Positions 1-5,599 of a stretch of DNA of 8,215 nucleotides are shown piece by piece. Source of the stretch: Chloroflexota bacterium (GTDB taxonomy: Bacteria; Chloroflexota; Dehalococcoidia; UBA2979); NCBI GenBank assembly GCA_947446155.1, contig CANFFZ010000094.1, positions 1-8,215 on the forward strand, read 5' to 3'. Position 1 is the first letter of the stretch. The number at the start of each line of letters is the position of its first letter. Below the pieces are notes generated by a model that saw nothing but the letters and a program-made list of their open reading frames with translations, searched no databases and was not told the DNA's origin. The translations under genes and the position numbers were made by a program.

Positions 1-50
1 AAATCGTTCTCGTGGTTACGTCTTTCGTAGGTAGACTCTCTGATGTGTCT

Positions 51-647
51 ATGCACCCTAGCCCAGCGACCGATTATCTCGACCTGCGCGCGCGCATGAT
101 GCCGGAGTTGCCAGACCACATGGCGGCGCATATCGACCGGGTGGTTGTGCTGGCGATGGCGCTGGCGAGGCGGCACGGCGCGGATGAGAGTCGCGCGGCG
201 CTGATGGCGCAGGCGCATGATCTGGTGCGGGCGTGGAAGCGGCAGGACTGGCTGGCGGCAGCGGAGCAACACGGGCTGGAGTTGCTGCCACTGGAGCGCG
301 CCGAGCCGGTGATGCTGCACGGGCCGATCGGGGCGCTGCTGCTGGAGGAGCGGGGACTGGTCGCGGACATCGAGGTGCTGGACGCAGTGCGGTATCACAC
401 GACGGGGCATCCGGCGTACTCGGTGGAGGCGTGGGCGATGTTTGTGGCGGACAAGGTGGAGCCGGACAAATTGCGGCGGCGGCCGGCGTTGCAGGTGGTG
501 GCGGAAGCGGCAGAGCGTTCGCTGGAGGCGGGGGCGCTGGCATACCTGGACTTGATGGCGAGGGATGAGGAGTACGGGGCGCGGGTGAGCCATCCGCTCG
601 CGGAGGAGACGCGTGAGTGGTTGCGGGAGTGGGTGGGGCGCCGGTAG
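51..647 (+). CDS. yqeK: YqeK-like HD-domain hydrolase (putative symmetrical Ap4A hydrolase)
   Basis: Members of the YqeK family split diadenosine tetraphosphate symmetrically into two ADP, using a dimetal site in an HD fold in the cytoplasm. All expected metal ligands are visible (numbering from the ATG at 51): H27 in the first helix, the H56-D57 doublet (AQAHDLVR), H90 in MLHGPIGALL, H116 in VRYHTTGHP and D134 in VADKVEPDK. The RYHTTG and VEP signatures are the most family-specific parts. At 198 aa the length fits the family (about 190). The start is uncertain: in-frame GTG codons exist at 12 and 45, and the frame stays open to the left edge, so a longer N-terminus is possible. I chose ATG 51 because it gives the normal length and no clear Shine-Dalgarno favours another. 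The usual partners nadD and rsfS are not visible; any nadD would lie off the left edge. Family assignment is strong; the exact substrate is inferred. Confidence 0.82.
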   Translation: MHPSPATDYLDLRARMMPELPDHMAAHIDRVVVLAMALARRHGADESRAALMAQAHDLVRAWKRQDWLAAAEQHGLELLPLERAEPVMLHGPIGALLLEERGLVADIEVLDAVRYHTTGHPAYSVEAWAMFVADKVEPDKLRRRPALQVVAEAAERSLEAGALAYLDLMARDEEYGARVSHPLAEETREWLREWVGRR

Positions 648-801
648 GGGCGCTGGCGGCGCGTCATGCGGCGGCGGCTGTGCGCGCGGCGGCAGATCAG
701 TTGGTGGTGTCGGCGCCGGGAGCTTCGGCGGCGGGCTGTGACTCATGGGCGCAGCGGCATGCGCTCAGCACGGCGGCTGTCGCCGCGGCGGGTAAGGGCG
801 C

Positions 802-822
802 CCTCGCTTCGCTCGGGCGAGG
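802..822. repeat. CTTCGCTCGG hairpin, copy A of a dispersed intergenic element
   Basis: CCTCGC (802-807) and GCGAGG (817-822) form a perfect 6-bp stem around the loop TTCGCTCGG. The 11-mer GCTTCGCTCGG (806-816) recurs exactly at 5376-5386, where it also sits in a hairpin. The roughly 17 bases that follow align at about 12 of 17 positions between the two copies, and both are followed downstream by CCCCACTCA. It could serve as a transcription terminator between convergent genes, but no T-tract follows on the plus strand. A mobile REP-like element is the alternative. Confidence 0.5.
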
Positions 823-965
823 TGCTTCTCCCGCCCGGTGAGGTGTCACCCCTGGACCCCACTCAAGGCGACACGGGAACTTTCCTTCAAGAGCGCACAG
901 CGGATCTACCGAGCATTCGTGATGCACTGCTGAGGCCCGACGCGTGCATCGGATGTGCAACGCGG

Positions 966-981
966 GGCTGTGATCACGGCC
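966..981 (-). terminator. Possible terminator hairpin downstream of the Rid gene
   Basis: A 16-base near-palindrome centred on GTGATCAC lies 32 bases past the Rid stop codon on the minus strand. Read as RNA it gives a 6-bp stem including one G-U pair, with loop GATC. There is no U-tract, so it may equally be a protein-binding dyad or chance. Confidence 0.25.
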
Positions 982-1013
982 ACACGTTGTGAGGTGTGTG
1001 CGTATGTCTCGGG

Positions 1014-1400
1014 CTAGGCGGAGCCGACGACGGCTTCGACTTCGATTTCGATGTGTTGGTCGGGGGAGATGAGGCGGGCGACCTGGACCATGACGAGGGC
1101 GGGTTTGGCTGTGCCAAACTTTTCGTGGAGGGCGGATCCGATGGCTTCCCAACGGTCGATGTCTGTGCAGTAGACGCGGGCGGCGACGACATCATCGATG
1201 GTGGCTCCTGCCTCGGTGAGGGCGTCGGCGATGATGTTGAGGGCGACGCGGACCTCGTCGATGAGGTCGGTGGGGACGGTGCCGTCTGGGCGGGTGCCGG
1301 TGGTGCCGGAGACCCAGATGCGGTCGCCGACTTTGACCGCGCGGGAGTAACCGATCTTGTCTTCCCAGGGGCTACCGGAGGAGATGCGTTGGCGGGGCAT
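1014..1400 (-). CDS. Rid/YjgF/YER057c/UK114-family protein (putative enamine/imine deaminase)
   Basis: Rid proteins are small trimeric cytosolic enzymes that hydrolyse reactive enamine/imine intermediates released by PLP-dependent enzymes. The 128-aa length is normal. Visible family features are VGDRIWVSGTTG (residues 24-35), the EAGATIDDVV helix turn (63-72), RVYCTDI (75-81) and VQVARL near the C-terminus. R109 in the last motif corresponds to the arginine that binds the substrate carboxylate in E. coli RidA, and E120 in IEIEVEA is the usual acidic residue. The N-terminal SSGSPWEDKIGYSRAV pattern is common in a RidA-like subgroup distinct from classical RidA, so I leave the symbol blank. No good Shine-Dalgarno is visible before the ATG at 1400. 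The gene lies 76 bp downstream of ruvB on the same strand with no terminator between, so co-transcription is likely. The physiological substrate is unknown. Confidence 0.85.
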   Translation of the reverse strand: MPRQRISSGSPWEDKIGYSRAVKVGDRIWVSGTTGTRPDGTVPTDLIDEVRVALNIIADALTEAGATIDDVVAARVYCTDIDRWEAIGSALHEKFGTAKPALVMVQVARLISPDQHIEIEVEAVVGSA

Positions 1401-1476
1401 GAGGCGGCGCTTTCTGTTAGGTGCGTGTGTAGTGATCAGTATCGACGGTCAGCAGGTTTGTGGTCAGTGGGTCGAG

Positions 1477-2553
1477 TTATGCGGTCGGGTCTACGTCCGG
1501 GATGCCGTCCGCGGTGAAGAGGGGTTGCTGGGGGGAGGGCGCGGCAAGCCTGGGTGGGGTGATGCCGAGGTGATCGTAGGCGAGGCGGGTGGCGACGCGG
1601 CCGCGGGGGGTGCGCTGGAGGAAGCCGATCTTGAGGAGGTGGGGTTCGTAGACATCCATGATGGTGTCGGCCTCCTCGGAGACGGAGGCGGCAAGGGTTT
1701 CGAGGCCGGCTGGGCCACCGTTGAAACGCTCGATGAGGATGCGGAGGAGTTCGCGATCCATGGCGTCGAGGCCGAGGGCGTCGATCTGGAGTTGGTCGAG
1801 GGCGGCTTGGGCGAGGGGGCCGGTGATGACGCCGTTGCCTTCGACCTGAGCGTAGTCGCGGAGACGGCGGAGGAGGCGGTTTGCGACGCGCGCGGTGCCT
1901 CGGGCGCGACGGGCGATCTCGCGGACGCCGTCTTCGTCGACCTCGACGTGGAGTACCTGCGAGGAGCGGCGGACGATCTGGGAGAGGGCGTGCTCGTCGT
2001 AGAAGTCGAGGCGGTAGGTACTGCCGAAGCGGTCGCGCATGGGTTGTGAAATGGCGGCGTAGCGGGTGGTGGCGCCGATGAGGGTGAAGCGGTTGAGTTT
2101 GAGGCGGACATCGCGGGCCTGGGGGCCGGTGCCGAGGATGATGTCCAGTGCGTAGTCCTCCATGGCGGGGTAGAGCATCTCCTCGACGACGCGGGGGAGG
2201 CGATGAACTTCGTCGATGAAGAGGATGTCGCCGGTCTGGAGGGTGGTGAGCATGGAGGCGAGGTCGCCGGTGCGCTCGATGGCGGGGCCGGCGGTGACGC
2301 GAATCTGCACGCCCATTTCGGCGGCGAGGATCATGGCGAGAGTGGTTTTGCCGAGGCCGGGTGGGCCGTAGATGAGGATGTGGTCGAGTGGGTCGTCGCG
2401 GCCCTGGGCGGCGGCGATGGAGATGCGGAGGCTGTCTTTGACGGCGTCCTGTCCGAAGTACTGGTCGAGGCGGCGGGGGCGGAGGGTGGGCTCGGCGGCG
2501 GCGTCCTCGGTGGTTTCGGCGGCGGTGGTGGGGCGGCGAGTGGTGTCGTCCAT
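1477..2553 (-). CDS. ruvB: Holliday junction branch migration ATPase RuvB
   Basis: RuvB is the hexameric AAA+ motor that, loaded by RuvA, drives branch migration of Holliday junctions in recombination repair. The 358-aa protein has a roughly 22-residue hydrophilic N-terminal tail, then [12 protein letters not shown]. The Walker A motif GPPGLGKT is at 63-70, Walker B LFIDEVH at 111-117 and sensor 1 GATTR at 160-164. The arginine-finger motif MRDRFG is at 172-177. The RuvA-contacting beta-hairpin region is about 138-158. The C-terminal winged helix includes DVYEPHLL and [12 protein letters not shown] (300-322). The sensor-2 motif reads GTARVANR (219-226), where GTPR-ANR is usual, so the proline is an alanine; R222 is kept. 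The ATG at 2553 has no Shine-Dalgarno but lies 7 nt after a TATACT box, suggesting a leaderless message. A LexA-type operator overlaps the promoter. Neither ruvA nor ruvC is adjacent. The Rid gene follows at 76 bp. Confidence 0.98.
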   Translation of the reverse strand: MDDTTRRPTTAAETTEDAAAEPTLRPRRLDQYFGQDAVKDSLRISIAAAQGRDDPLDHILIYGPPGLGKTTLAMILAAEMGVQIRVTAGPAIERTGDLASMLTTLQTGDILFIDEVHRLPRVVEEMLYPAMEDYALDIILGTGPQARDVRLKLNRFTLIGATTRYAAISQPMRDRFGSTYRLDFYDEHALSQIVRRSSQVLHVEVDEDGVREIARRARGTARVANRLLRRLRDYAQVEGNGVITGPLAQAALDQLQIDALGLDAMDRELLRILIERFNGGPAGLETLAASVSEEADTIMDVYEPHLLKIGFLQRTPRGRVATRLAYDHLGITPPRLAAPSPQQPLFTADGIPDVDPTA

Positions 2554-2560
2554 GTGCGTG

Positions 2561-2566
2561 AGTATA
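2561..2566 (-). promoter_or_regulatory. -10 box (TATACT) of ruvB, leaderless-type spacing
   Basis: On the minus strand TATACT is followed by the 7 bases CACGCAC and then the ruvB ATG. Transcription starting about 7 nt past a -10 box would begin at the A of the start codon, which agrees with the absence of any Shine-Dalgarno. No recognisable -35 hexamer is present at 16-18 bp spacing; the corresponding bases are C-rich. The same box occurs at the same distance before the gene at 4517. Confidence 0.5.
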
Positions 2567-2567
2567 G

Positions 2568-2581
2568 CGAACGTGCGTTCT
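2568..2581. promoter_or_regulatory. LexA-type SOS operator in the ruvB promoter
   Basis: The sequence CGAACGTGCGTTCT contains the perfect dyad GAACG-TG-CGTTC (2569-2580). It matches the Gram-positive LexA/DinR consensus CGAACRNRYGTTYC at 13 of 14 positions, failing only at the last base. It lies in the -35/-10 spacer one base upstream of the TATACT box, where repressor binding would block RNA polymerase. ruvB is a classical SOS gene, so site, position and target agree. I found no second GAAC-N4-GTTC site elsewhere in the window. Confidence 0.75.
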
Positions 2582-2641
2582 TAGGGGGCGCGGTGTGGGT
2601 GGTGGGCGGTGTACCTCGGACGGTGCGATACGGCATGGAGG

Positions 2642-2678
2642 CCCCGCTCGTGGTTCGACGGGCTCACCACGAGCGGGG
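2642..2678. repeat. Perfect 12-bp palindrome, REP-like extragenic element
   Basis: CCCCGCTCGTGG (2642-2653) and CCACGAGCGGGG (2667-2678) are exact reverse complements separated by the 13-base loop TTCGACGGGCTCA. The shape closely resembles the dispersed palindromes with a TTCGACAAGCTCA core that I recall from many bacterial genomes. It lies between the end of the S8 peptidase gene and the ruvB promoter. It may also act as a terminator for the peptidase message, although no U-tract follows. Copy number in the genome cannot be judged from this window. Confidence 0.65.
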
Positions 2679-2696
2679 AGTAGGTTGGTTCGTGTG

Positions 2697-2716
2697 CCTC
2701 GATCTTCGGATCGGGG
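2697..2716 (-). terminator. TTCG-loop hairpin abutting the S8 peptidase stop codon
   Basis: CCTCGATC (2697-2704) pairs with GATCGGGG (2709-2716) around TTCG, giving an 8-bp stem with one G-T mismatch that would be a wobble as plus-strand RNA. The hairpin begins at the base immediately after the TAA of the peptidase gene. No U-tract follows. It may be a 3'-end stabilising or terminator structure, acting alone or with the larger palindrome 18 bp further downstream. Confidence 0.4.
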
Positions 2717-4372
2717 TTAGGGGGCGAAGGTGAAGATAAGGAGTTCGCCGTCCTGGAAGACGTCGAAGGTGTTGACGATGGCGGGTGCGCGCGGGACGAA
2801 GGTGTCGAAGCGGAGGCGGCCGAGGTCGAGGCGGTAGATGGCGTGAGGTTCGCGGTTGGGGGTGAGCATGTAGGAGAAGCGGGCGGGGTAGAGGGCGGGG
2901 CCGCGGTAGCGGAAGACGGCAACGGGGGCGTTGGGGGCGGAGAGTTCGGTGAGAGTGGCGGTGGCGGCGTCGCGGGGGAGGAGGGTGCCGAGGCCGGTGA
3001 GCGCGCCGAGTTGGAGGGCGCCTGCGCCGACCTCGGAGTCGATGGCGGGAGGTGGCAGTTTGGCGGCGCGGGCGCGGAGTTGTGCAGCGATGGCAGGGGC
3101 GCTTGCGCCGGGGAAGGCCTCGACGATGAGTGCGGCGGCGGCGGCGGCGTGGGGCGCGGCGGCGCTGGTGCCGCCGAAGGCGGCGTCGGCACCGGTGGCG
3201 ACGCCCGTGGGGGAGACGAGTTCGGGCTTCGGGCGGCCGTCAGTGGTGGGGCCCCGGGATGAGAAGCGTGCGAGTTGCTGGGGGAGCAGCGGGTTGGCCG
3301 CGCCGACGGTGAAGACACCGGGGTGATCCGCAGGTTCGGTGAGGGAGCCGGCGACGACGGGCACCTCGATGCCTTCGCCGCGGTCGGGGGTGCCGAGCAT
3401 GAGCAGATCGACACGCTTCACCTGCGCGCCAGCGGTCTTGATGATGCGCGCGCGGTAGCGGCCGTCGAGGGTGGCGAGCACCTGCATGCCCTCGATGGGG
3501 TCGCTCTTGCAGGTCTGGATGGTGCGCGAGGCGCGGACGAGTGAGCCGTCGGGGCCGAAGAGTTCCACGTCGTAGTCGTTGCAGGATTCGCCCCAAGGGT
3601 CGTCCCAGCGGAGCGATACAAGGATGAGGTCGCCGGTGCGGTAGTTGCGGCCGTTGTCCTCGACGCCGCTGGTGAACTCGTGGATGGAGTTGTTGTTGCG
3701 GTCGGTGAAGGGGCCAGCCCAGTGCTGTTGCGCCCAGTTGCCGGCGGCGACGGACCAGAATGCGCCAGCAGCTACGCTACGCGAGACGATCTCATTGACG
3801 GGGCCGGCACCGTTGCCGGGGCCGTTGTGGACGAAGCCGATGGAGAACGAGACGACGGTGATGCCCTGGGCGATGGTGTAGTCGACGAGCGCGGAGAGTT
3901 CAGCGACGGTCTGGAAGTTGAGCAGATACAGCTGCGCGCCGGGAGCGATGTTGCTGACGATGCGTGCTGCGAGCGTGCCGTGGTCACTTTTTGCGGCGAG
4001 GTCGCCATCGGCGCGGAAGGAGCGCGTGCGGACGGCAGCGGGTAGGGATGTGCCGAGGTGCGCCTCGTACCCGGCGAAGCCGGTGTCGACGATGGCGACG
4101 CGGACGCCGTGACCGGTGAAACCGGCGGCGCGCCAGCGGTCGGCACCGATCAGTTCGGTGGCGGCCTGTGAGGGATGCAGCGGCTCCTCGATGAGGGCTG
4201 GGTATGCGGCGAGTGCGATGGGAAGGGCGTGGGGGGCGCGGCTAGCGAGGGGTACGGCGCTGTGCGATGCAAGATCGCGGGGCGCCTCGATGGGGAGGGC
4301 GTGCAAAAGCGCGGCAAGCGCAAGGAGCGTACTGGCGAGCGCCACTAGCTTGCGGTAGGTACGGCGTCGCAT
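2717..4372 (-). CDS. Secreted subtilisin-like S8 family serine peptidase
   Basis: The 551-aa protein has a basic start (MRRRTYRK) and a hydrophobic stretch at about 9-26, a Sec signal peptide or anchor, so it acts outside the membrane. The catalytic triad is intact: D96 in VAIVDTGF, H131 in SDHGTLAA and S403 in GGTSAAAPHAA. The oxyanion-hole N212 is in AAGNWAQ. An insertion of roughly 125 residues (about 220-345) between the Asn and Ser motifs starts with DRNNNSIHEF and carries LRWDDPWGESCNDYDVELF. It looks like a beta-sandwich of a kind seen in other secreted S8 proteins; C264 and C288 might pair. A beta-rich tail of about 110 residues follows. There is no obvious I9 propeptide beyond the 60 or so residues after the signal. 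AAAGG lies 6 nt before the ATG as a weak ribosome site. The gene is divergent from the gene at 4517. Substrate unknown; the S8 call is firm. Confidence 0.93.
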   Translation of the reverse strand: MRRRTYRKLVALASTLLALAALLHALPIEAPRDLASHSAVPLASRAPHALPIALAAYPALIEEPLHPSQAATELIGADRWRAAGFTGHGVRVAIVDTGFAGYEAHLGTSLPAAVRTRSFRADGDLAAKSDHGTLAARIVSNIAPGAQLYLLNFQTVAELSALVDYTIAQGITVVSFSIGFVHNGPGNGAGPVNEIVSRSVAAGAFWSVAAGNWAQQHWAGPFTDRNNNSIHEFTSGVEDNGRNYRTGDLILVSLRWDDPWGESCNDYDVELFGPDGSLVRASRTIQTCKSDPIEGMQVLATLDGRYRARIIKTAGAQVKRVDLLMLGTPDRGEGIEVPVVAGSLTEPADHPGVFTVGAANPLLPQQLARFSSRGPTTDGRPKPELVSPTGVATGADAAFGGTSAAAPHAAAAAALIVEAFPGASAPAIAAQLRARAAKLPPPAIDSEVGAGALQLGALTGLGTLLPRDAATATLTELSAPNAPVAVFRYRGPALYPARFSYMLTPNREPHAIYRLDLGRLRFDTFVPRAPAIVNTFDVFQDGELLIFTFAP

Positions 4373-4504
4373 CGGGAGCCTTTGCCTATGAACGGCGGAA
4401 GCATGTCCGCAATGATCTTACCGCGCGTAGCGATAAAGCGGCGTCACAGCGGCGTGCTGTCCTGCGGGGTGTGTGCTGATGCAGGGATGTAGTGAGCCGC
4501 GACC

Positions 4505-4510
4505 TATACT
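4505..4510 (+). promoter_or_regulatory. -10 box (TATACT) of the flavin-reductase gene, leaderless-type spacing
   Basis: TATACT is followed by the 6 bases CGATGC and then the ATG at 4517. As at ruvB there is no Shine-Dalgarno, and a transcript starting at the normal distance would begin at or next to the start codon. No -35 hexamer resembling TTGACA is seen 16-18 bp upstream. Confidence 0.45.
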
Positions 4511-4516
4511 CGATGC

Positions 4517-5320
4517 ATGGCAGACGACCCACTTGTGGAGATTGAGCGGCGACCGATCACCGCGGCGGCGCGGATCCTGGCGGGCGGGCCGGTGGCGCTG
4601 GTGACCTCGTCGGATCGGGGGCGGATGAATGTCGCGCCTGTGGTGTGGCACACGCCGCTGTCCTCGACGCCAGCGCTGGTGGGGATCGCGTTAGAGCGGA
4701 GCCGGCACAGCGCGGAGATGATCTCGCATGCCGAGGAGTTCGCGCTGAACTTTCCCGCGCGGGCGCTGCTGCATCACGTGCAGTATTTGGGAGCGATGAG
4801 CGGGTCGCGTATCGACAAGATCGAGGCGACACAGTGGGAGACGTTCGAGGCGATCGAGGTCGATGCGCCGCTGCTCACGGGGTGTATTGCATGGGTGGAG
4901 TGCAAGGTGCAGCAGGTGGTGCCGGTGGGCGATCACCTGCTGTTCGTGGGGGTAGTGGTGTCTGTGCAGGTGCTGCCGCATGCGTTTGATGAGCGATGGC
5001 TGCTCAAGGATGCGGATGTGCGGCCTCTGCACTTTCTGGGCGAGCGGTACTACTCGGTGTTGGAGGGGGTAATGGAGGCGCGTGCGCCGGGGAATTCGGA
5101 TGCGCCGGAGCGGGTGCTGGCGGATCGGTTGGTGGAGGAGTTGGAGTTGTCGCATGACGCGCAGGAACGGCGGGCGGAGCTGCTGGGCGAGCTCGCGCAC
5201 GACGTGGCGTTGGGGAATGTGATCGATGTGTCGCAGGTGGGGATGGGGCCGGGGCCACTGTGGGCGCCGCCGCCGGGGCTGGCGTTGCCGCACGTCTCGG
5301 AGGGTGAGCGCGAGCGTTAA
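4517..5320 (+). CDS. Flavin reductase-like domain protein (FMN-binding split barrel)
   Basis: Proteins of this fold bind FMN and typically reduce flavin for a partner oxygenase or act as stand-alone flavoproteins in the cytoplasm. The domain spans about residues 13-185: PVALVTSSDRGRMNVAPVVW (25-44), the LVGIALERSRHSAEMI segment (54-69), EFALNFP (74-80), GAMSGSRIDK (92-101) and LLFVGVVVSVQV (141-152). These follow the usual order of FMN-contacting strands and the S-G-R-D-K turn. A hydrophilic, acidic C-terminal extension (about 185-267, with a Pro/Gly-rich end) lies outside the domain and matches nothing I recognise. There is no signal peptide. The ATG at 4517 is chosen because it is preceded at 6 nt by TATACT. 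The gene stands alone, divergent from the S8 peptidase, with no oxygenase neighbour in view, so its partner and substrate cannot be inferred. Confidence 0.85.
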   Translation: MADDPLVEIERRPITAAARILAGGPVALVTSSDRGRMNVAPVVWHTPLSSTPALVGIALERSRHSAEMISHAEEFALNFPARALLHHVQYLGAMSGSRIDKIEATQWETFEAIEVDAPLLTGCIAWVECKVQQVVPVGDHLLFVGVVVSVQVLPHAFDERWLLKDADVRPLHFLGERYYSVLEGVMEARAPGNSDAPERVLADRLVEELELSHDAQERRAELLGELAHDVALGNVIDVSQVGMGPGPLWAPPPGLALPHVSEGERER

Positions 5321-5324
5321 CGGT

Positions 5325-5341
5325 CGCCTCGAAACGGGGCG
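5325..5341 (+). terminator. Hairpin just after the flavin-reductase stop
   Basis: CGCCTCG (5325-5331) and CGGGGCG (5335-5341) pair into a 7-bp stem with one T-G position and an AAA loop, starting 4 bases after the TAA. It fits a terminator for the plus-strand gene in a GC-rich genome, but no T-tract follows. Confidence 0.4.
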
Positions 5342-5368
5342 CGAACAGCGGTGCCGTTGCGAGTAAGG

Positions 5369-5394
5369 ACACTTTGCTTCGCTCGGCGGAGTGT
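5369..5394. repeat. CTTCGCTCGG hairpin, copy B of the dispersed intergenic element
   Basis: ACACTTTGC (5369-5377) pairs with GCGGAGTGT (5386-5394) in a 9-bp stem with two G-T positions around the loop TTCGCTCG. The loop and flanks repeat the 11-mer found at 806-816. The stem arms differ between the copies yet pair in both, which suggests that the structure is conserved. Confidence 0.5.
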
Positions 5395-5409
5395 TTCGCC
5401 AGCCGTTCA

Positions 5410-5492
5410 CCGGGTCTGTTGTTCCCGGCCGACGCCCGGAAGGGTTCCCTGCCCCACTCAGGGCTACGCTGCGGGCCCCCCTGCGGAGCCCT
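5410..5492. repeat. Cluster of inverted repeats in the convergent spacer
   Basis: CCGGG (5410-5414) pairs with CCCGG (5424-5428). CCCTG and CAGGG flank CCCCACT around 5448-5464. AGGGCT (5460-5465) pairs with AGCCCT (5487-5492) across a GC-rich loop that contains the direct repeat CTGCGG twice. Some of these stems are mutually exclusive. Together with copy B they fill much of the spacer between the convergent genes ending at 5320 and 5600, and I see no coding signal. A bidirectional terminator or a degenerate mobile element would both fit. Confidence 0.35.
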
Positions 5493-5599
5493 CGGCGAAG
5501 CATCAGTTACGTGCTGCGACATCTGGGGCAAGTGACGACGGTCGAGGGGGAACGTGCGACGAAAGCGTGCGGGTGGTTTGTGGACTGGTTCGAGCCGGG

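Larger units (their letters stand above)
648..1013. other. Intergenic region without a supportable gene
   Basis: This 366-bp spacer separates the convergent yqeK-like and Rid genes. Its left part (about 648-800) is G-rich and superficially coding-like, with an open plus frame from 617 to 841. That translation is an Ala/Arg-rich string with no recognisable motif and no ribosome site. The right part is less G-rich. It contains the CTTCGCTCGG hairpin element (802-822), a CCCCACTCA motif at 857-865 shared with the spacer near 5452, and a near-palindrome at 966-981. Nothing here looks like a tRNA or a known small RNA. Confidence 0.6.

Noticed and set aside
617..841. Plus-strand open frame in the spacer after the yqeK-like gene
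   Set aside because: Ala/Arg-rich translation without motifs, no ribosome site, overlaps the end of the yqeK-like gene, and its 3' part is the hairpin element. Long open frames are expected by chance at this GC content.
1357..2049. Plus-strand open frame of 230 codons antisense to ruvB
   Set aside because: Gly/Glu/Asp/Val-rich translation typical of antisense of a GC-rich gene; ruvB on the other strand is unambiguous.
2581..3414. Long minus-strand open frame of 277 codons in another frame of the S8 peptidase
   Set aside because: Its product is a Pro/Ser/Ala string and it shares sequence with an intact peptidase that has a complete catalytic triad. It is a shadow frame.
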